A DNA stretch of 64,000 bases from Pyramidobacter sp. C12-8 (GTDB lineage: Bacteria; Synergistota; Synergistia; Synergistales; Dethiosulfovibrionaceae): positions 62,001 through 126,000 of the forward strand of contig NZ_MUHX01000002.1 of NCBI RefSeq assembly GCF_002007215.1, in the 5' to 3' direction. How positions within the stretch are numbered: position 1 is the stretch's first letter; each line of letters begins with the position of its first letter. The notes beneath the pieces were generated by a model. The model ran no database searches. It saw only the letters and a program-made list of their open reading frames with translations, and was not told where the DNA came from. The translations under genes were made by a program, and so were the position numbers. This document shows, piece by piece, positions 60,637 through 64,000 of the stretch.

Positions 60637-61035
60637 AAAAATCGTCCTTCCTTCGTGCGTGATACAAAAATTGCGATTTCTGATCTGCAAGCTAGTATAC
60701 ACGATTTTCCGGCCGGCACAAAGTCTTTTTGATTCGACGCTTTCGAGTGCCGATCCATCTCGAAAAAGTTAAAAACTTTCGCGAAAGAGCCCTTTCTCTG
60801 TTATTATTTGTGGAAGAGGTTTCAAGGCTCGCGCAACGACTCGTTTTATCGTTATGAACGGCCTCGAACAAAAAACGGGGTCTCTTTCGGCAAAAATCAT
60901 GCGCTCTATTTATTGACTTTTATTTCATGATGAAGAATAATGTCAGTGCGATTTTGCGTTCAGGTCCGTGGATATTTTTTGAACCTGAAGGAGAAAATTA
61001 TTTGGAATGCAATTTCCAGAAAGAGGTATGAACTG
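60637..61035. other. Intergenic region and leader of the pur operon
   Basis: It holds the divergent lepA promoter area, an imperfect long-range pairing (AAGAGGTTTC with GGGGTCTCTT, 60815-60895), the pur promoter (60913-60941) and the leader hairpin TTCAGGT...ACCTGAA (60959-60989). No gene and no known riboswitch were recognised. Confidence 0.5.
60913..60941 (+). promoter_or_regulatory. Predicted promoter of the purSQL operon
   Basis: TTGACT (60913-60918), a 17-base spacer and AATAAT (60936-60941), about 95 bases before purS. Confidence 0.6.
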
Positions 61036-61293
61036 ATGACTTACGGAATCCGTCTGCTTGTTTTTCTCAAGGAAGGCGTGCTCGACACTCAGGGCAAAAC
61101 GGTCGCGGCGTCTCTCAAGGGCATGGGATACGGCTGCCTGAAAAATCTGCGCGTCGGCAAGTACATCCATCTCGACGTCGACGCCGCCTCCGAGGCCGAA
61201 GCCGTCGCGCAGGTTGAGAAGATGTGCGACGATCTGCTTGTCAACGATATTATCGAAGAGTTCACGATCGAACCAGAGGCGGCCCGCGCATGA
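61036..61293 (+). CDS. purS: Phosphoribosylformylglycinamidine synthase subunit PurS
   Basis: 85 residues from ATG 61036 with AGAGGT 8 bases upstream. MTYGIRLLVFLKEGVLDTQGKTVAASLKGMGYG and the acidic C-terminus (LLVNDIIEEFTIEPE) are the PurS pattern. It bridges PurQ and the small PurL in the FGAM synthase complex. The stop overlaps purQ (ATGA). Confidence 0.94.
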   Translation: MTYGIRLLVFLKEGVLDTQGKTVAASLKGMGYGCLKNLRVGKYIHLDVDAASEAEAVAQVEKMCDDLLVNDIIEEFTIEPEAARA

Positions 61294-61997
61294 AGACTGC
61301 CGTTGTCGTTTTCCCCGGCAGCAACTGCGACCAGGACGCCGTAAAAGCGGCGGCCTCGGTCGCCGGCGCGACGGCCGTCACGGTCTGGCACAAGGAGACG
61401 TCTCTGCCGGACCGCACCGACCTGGTCATCCTCCCCGGAGGCTTCTCGTACGGCGACTATCTGCGCTGCGGCGCCATGGCCGCGAACTCGGCGATCATGA
61501 ATGCGGTCAAGGGACACGCCGCCAAAGGCGGGCTTGTTCTCGGCATCTGCAACGGCTTTCAGGTGCTGACGGAAAGCCGTCTGCTCCCCGGCGCGCTTTT
61601 GGCCAACGACTGCATGCATTTCGTCTGCAAGCCCATAACTGTCCGCGTCGAGCGCGACGATCTGCCCTTCACGCTTCGATACAAGAAAAACGAGGTCCTC
61701 ACGATCCCGATCGCCCACAACGAGGGACGCTATTACATCGACGCCGAAGGCCTGAAACGCCTGGAAGGCGAAGGACGGGTCGCCTTCCGCTACTGCGACG
61801 CGCGGGGCAATATCACCCCGGAAAGCAATCCCAACGGCGCGCTGAACAACATCGCCGGCATCGTCAACGATCGCGGCAACGTGCTGGGGCTGATGCCGCA
61901 TCCCGAACGCTACAGCGATCCGCTGCTGGGCGGAAACGACGGCGCCGGATTCTGGACTTCCGTAAAAAGCTGGCTTGAAGGAGGCCTTCGCCGATGA
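61290..61997 (+). CDS. purQ: Phosphoribosylformylglycinamidine synthase, glutaminase subunit PurQ
   Basis: 235 residues from ATG 61290 ([20 protein letters not shown]). It is a class I amidotransferase with the nucleophile in [26 protein letters not shown], and the His-Glu pair in [10 protein letters not shown]. It supplies ammonia to PurL. It overlaps both neighbours by ATGA, giving tight stoichiometry. Confidence 0.96.
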   Translation: MKTAVVVFPGSNCDQDAVKAAASVAGATAVTVWHKETSLPDRTDLVILPGGFSYGDYLRCGAMAANSAIMNAVKGHAAKGGLVLGICNGFQVLTESRLLPGALLANDCMHFVCKPITVRVERDDLPFTLRYKKNEVLTIPIAHNEGRYYIDAEGLKRLEGEGRVAFRYCDARGNITPESNPNGALNNIAGIVNDRGNVLGLMPHPERYSDPLLGGNDGAGFWTSVKSWLEGGLRR

Positions 61998-64000
61998 ATT
62001 ACAAAGAAGCAGGACTCCGCGAGTCCGAATATCTTTCTTTAAAGAAAACGCTGGGGCGCGAGCCCAACGAACTCGAACTGCGCATCATGGGCGTGATGTG
62101 GTCGGAGCACTGCAGCTACAAATCCACGCGCCCGCTGCTCAAGAAACTGCCCAAGGAAGGGCGGTACGTCGTCCTCGGTCCGGGGGAAAACGCCGGCATC
62201 ATCGACGGCGGCGCAGGAATCGGCATCGCCTTCAAGGTCGAGAGCCACAACCATCCCTCGGCGGTCGCACCCTATCAGGGCGCGGCAACCGGCGTGGGCG
62301 GCATCATCCGCGACATCATCGCTCTGGGCGCTCGGCCGGTCGCCTCGCTTGACGGATTGTTCTTCGGCTCCGAGCAGTCGCCGGTCCACGACGGCGTCGT
62401 CAAGGGCGTCGGCGGCTACGGCAACTGCATCGGCGTGCCCACCATCGGCGGCAAGACCTGTTACGATCCCACCTACGAGGGCAATCCGCTCGTCAACGCC
62501 ATGAACATCGGCACGGTCCGTCTCGACAAGATCGTCAGCTCACAGACGGCCAGACCCGGCCAGGCGGTCGTCATCCTCGGCTCCAAAACGGGACGCGACG
62601 GCATCGCCGGCGCGGCGTTCGCCTCCGCGGAACTGAAGGACAACACCAAGGAAAGCCGTCCGTCGATTCAGATCGGCGATCCGTTCGTCGAAAAGCTGCT
62701 CACCGAAGCGTGCCTGGAGATGCGCGACGCCGGATTGTTCGTGTCGATGCAGGACATGGGCGCGGCCGGGATCCTTTCTTCCTCGTCGGAAGTGGCCGCC
62801 AAGAGCGGCGTCGGCATGACGATCGACTTCGACAAGGTGCCGCTGCGGGCGGAAGGCATGGAGCCGTGGGAAATCGCCCTGTCGGAGTCCCAGGAGCGCA
62901 TGCTGCTGATCGTCGAAGACGCGAAGATGCCCGAAATTTACGCGATCGCCGAGAAGTGGGGGCTCGACGCCACGGAGATCGGCCGCACCGAAGAGGGCGA
63001 CCATTACCGCATTTACTGGAAGGGCGCGCTGGCCGCCGACATTCCCGCGACGACGATCGGCAGCGACTGCCCCACCATCGACTGGCCGCAGCAGCGCCCC
63101 GATCTCGAAGCCCGTTGGAACGAGGATCTGAAATTCGACGCGCCCTGCCCGGGACAGGCCCTTGTCGATCTGTTGGGAGATTCCAATCTGCACTGCAAGG
63201 AAGACATTTACGTCCAGTACGACTCGATGGTGCAGACGAACACCGTCGTCGGCCCGGGATCGCCGGTCAGCGTCTTCCGCGTCGCCGACTCGGGACGGCT
63301 GTGCGCCGTCAGCATGGAAGCCGATCCCTGGGGCTGCGAGCTCGATCCGGAGCGGGCGACCGCCAATCTGGTGGCCCGTTCCTGCCGCGCGCTGGCCGTC
63401 GCCGGCGCCGTTCCCGGCGGTTTGACCAACTGCCTCAACTTCCCGTCGCCGGAAAACCCGCAGCATTTCTGGGTGCTCTCGCACAGCGTCGAGGGCATGG
63501 CTTCCGCCTGCCGCGAGCTCGACTGTCCCGTCGTCTCCGGCAACGTCAGCCTCTATAACGAAACGTCCGCCACGGCGATCCTGCCGACGCCGCTGCTCGG
63601 CGTGGTCGGCATCGTCGAAGCGCCGGCGGTGATGAAATGCGGCCAGTGGAGGGAAGGCGACGTGCTCTTCCTGGCCGGCTGGAACGAAGGCACTTTGGCG
63701 GCGAGCGTCTATCAACGCCATTACGCGCGCGACTTCGCCGGCCGTCCCGTTCCCTTCGTGCCCGAGCGCGAGCGGGCCTTCAACGCCGCGGCGCTGGCCA
63801 CGGCGAAAGCCCAGGCGGCAGACAGCGCCCGCCCGATCATCGGCGGCGGACTGCTCGTCGTCGTCGCCAAAGAGGCGATCGAGAGCGGCGTCGGCGTTGA
63901 TCTGAAAGAGAAGGATTACAGCGCCGCCGATCTTTTCGGAGAAGGAGCGACCGCGGCGATCTACGCCGTGCCGACCGCGAAGGTCGAAGAATTCCGCCGC
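61994..64000 (+). CDS. purL: Phosphoribosylformylglycinamidine synthase subunit PurL (partial at right edge)
   Basis: 669 residues are visible before the window ends; the C-terminus is missing. It is the small-type PurL that needs PurS and PurQ. MGVMWSEHCSYKSTRPLL, KVESHNHPSAVAPYQGAATGVGGIIRD, the DMGAAGILSSSSEVA loop and CPVVSGNVSLYNE are all present. It forms FGAM from FGAR with ATP and ammonia. Start ATG 61994 overlaps the purQ stop. Other pur genes probably follow beyond the edge. Confidence 0.96.
   Translation, partial: MNYKEAGLRESEYLSLKKTLGREPNELELRIMGVMWSEHCSYKSTRPLLKKLPKEGRYVVLGPGENAGIIDGGAGIGIAFKVESHNHPSAVAPYQGAATGVGGIIRDIIALGARPVASLDGLFFGSEQSPVHDGVVKGVGGYGNCIGVPTIGGKTCYDPTYEGNPLVNAMNIGTVRLDKIVSSQTARPGQAVVILGSKTGRDGIAGAAFASAELKDNTKESRPSIQIGDPFVEKLLTEACLEMRDAGLFVSMQDMGAAGILSSSSEVAAKSGVGMTIDFDKVPLRAEGMEPWEIALSESQERMLLIVEDAKMPEIYAIAEKWGLDATEIGRTEEGDHYRIYWKGALAADIPATTIGSDCPTIDWPQQRPDLEARWNEDLKFDAPCPGQALVDLLGDSNLHCKEDIYVQYDSMVQTNTVVGPGSPVSVFRVADSGRLCAVSMEADPWGCELDPERATANLVARSCRALAVAGAVPGGLTNCLNFPSPENPQHFWVLSHSVEGMASACRELDCPVVSGNVSLYNETSATAILPTPLLGVVGIVEAPAVMKCGQWREGDVLFLAGWNEGTLAASVYQRHYARDFAGRPVPFVPERERAFNAAALATAKAQAADSARPIIGGGLLVVVAKEAIESGVGVDLKEKDYSAADLFGEGATAAIYAVPTAKVEEFRR

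Overview
The window (about 58% GC, tightly packed, mostly minus-strand operons with clear Shine-Dalgarno sites and frequent GTG/TTG starts) looks like the chromosome of an anaerobic, amino-acid/organic-acid-using bacterium. The combination of a Na+-pumping decarboxylase beta subunit, a TRAP transporter, selenocysteine genes (selA-selB, yedF), a cdaA-cdaR-glmM-glmS block with a glmS ribozyme, and two-domain PurS/PurQ/small-PurL purine synthesis suggests Synergistota (Pyramidobacter-like). That is an inference from gene content and protein style, not a proven identification. No phage, IS element or CRISPR array was seen.

Layout. 1-6.4 kb: CdaR-type regulator (cut by the left edge) with a twin-palindrome operator, an RNase HI fused to a SWIM-type zinc finger, an MFS transporter, a Na+ decarboxylase beta subunit with a tiny gamma-like subunit, and a stand-alone FabH. 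6.6-7.8 kb: paired short ChrA chromate-type transporter genes. 8.0-14.4 kb: a complete phosphate module pstSCAB-phoU-phoB-phoR behind a Pho-box-like direct repeat. 14.4-15.7 kb: GNAT and rhodanese-like proteins. 15.8-30.9 kb (all minus): glmS with its self-cleaving ribozyme, glmM, cdaR, cdaA, pyk, dnaE, dnaX, an M48 lipoprotein protease and a diverged PfkB-family kinase.

31.5-45.8 kb is the most interesting stretch. A GntR/FCD regulator, E1 alpha, E1 beta, a complete TRAP transporter (dctP-dctQ-dctM), E2 with three tandem subunit-binding motifs, E3 carrying its own lipoyl domain, and a lipoate-protein ligase lie in one co-directional series, so uptake and oxidative decarboxylation of one substrate appear to be encoded as a unit. 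A CstA-family (pyruvate/peptide) transporter follows on the far side of the regulator. The gaps here hold a dispersed structured repeat. Three well-preserved copies (33.24, 33.39 and 43.36 kb) keep the same three-stem fold through paired base changes, and two decayed or truncated relatives lie at 30.98 and 48.53 kb.

45.9-64 kb: tRNA-Val(CAC), a DUF1538 membrane protein coupled to a tandem PII-like protein, a CAT-anticodon tRNA, ferredoxin, PurR, IspE, selB-selA diverging from yedF, murB, a YgiQ radical-SAM protein, hemW and lepA, then a plus-strand purS-purQ-purL operon that runs off the right edge.
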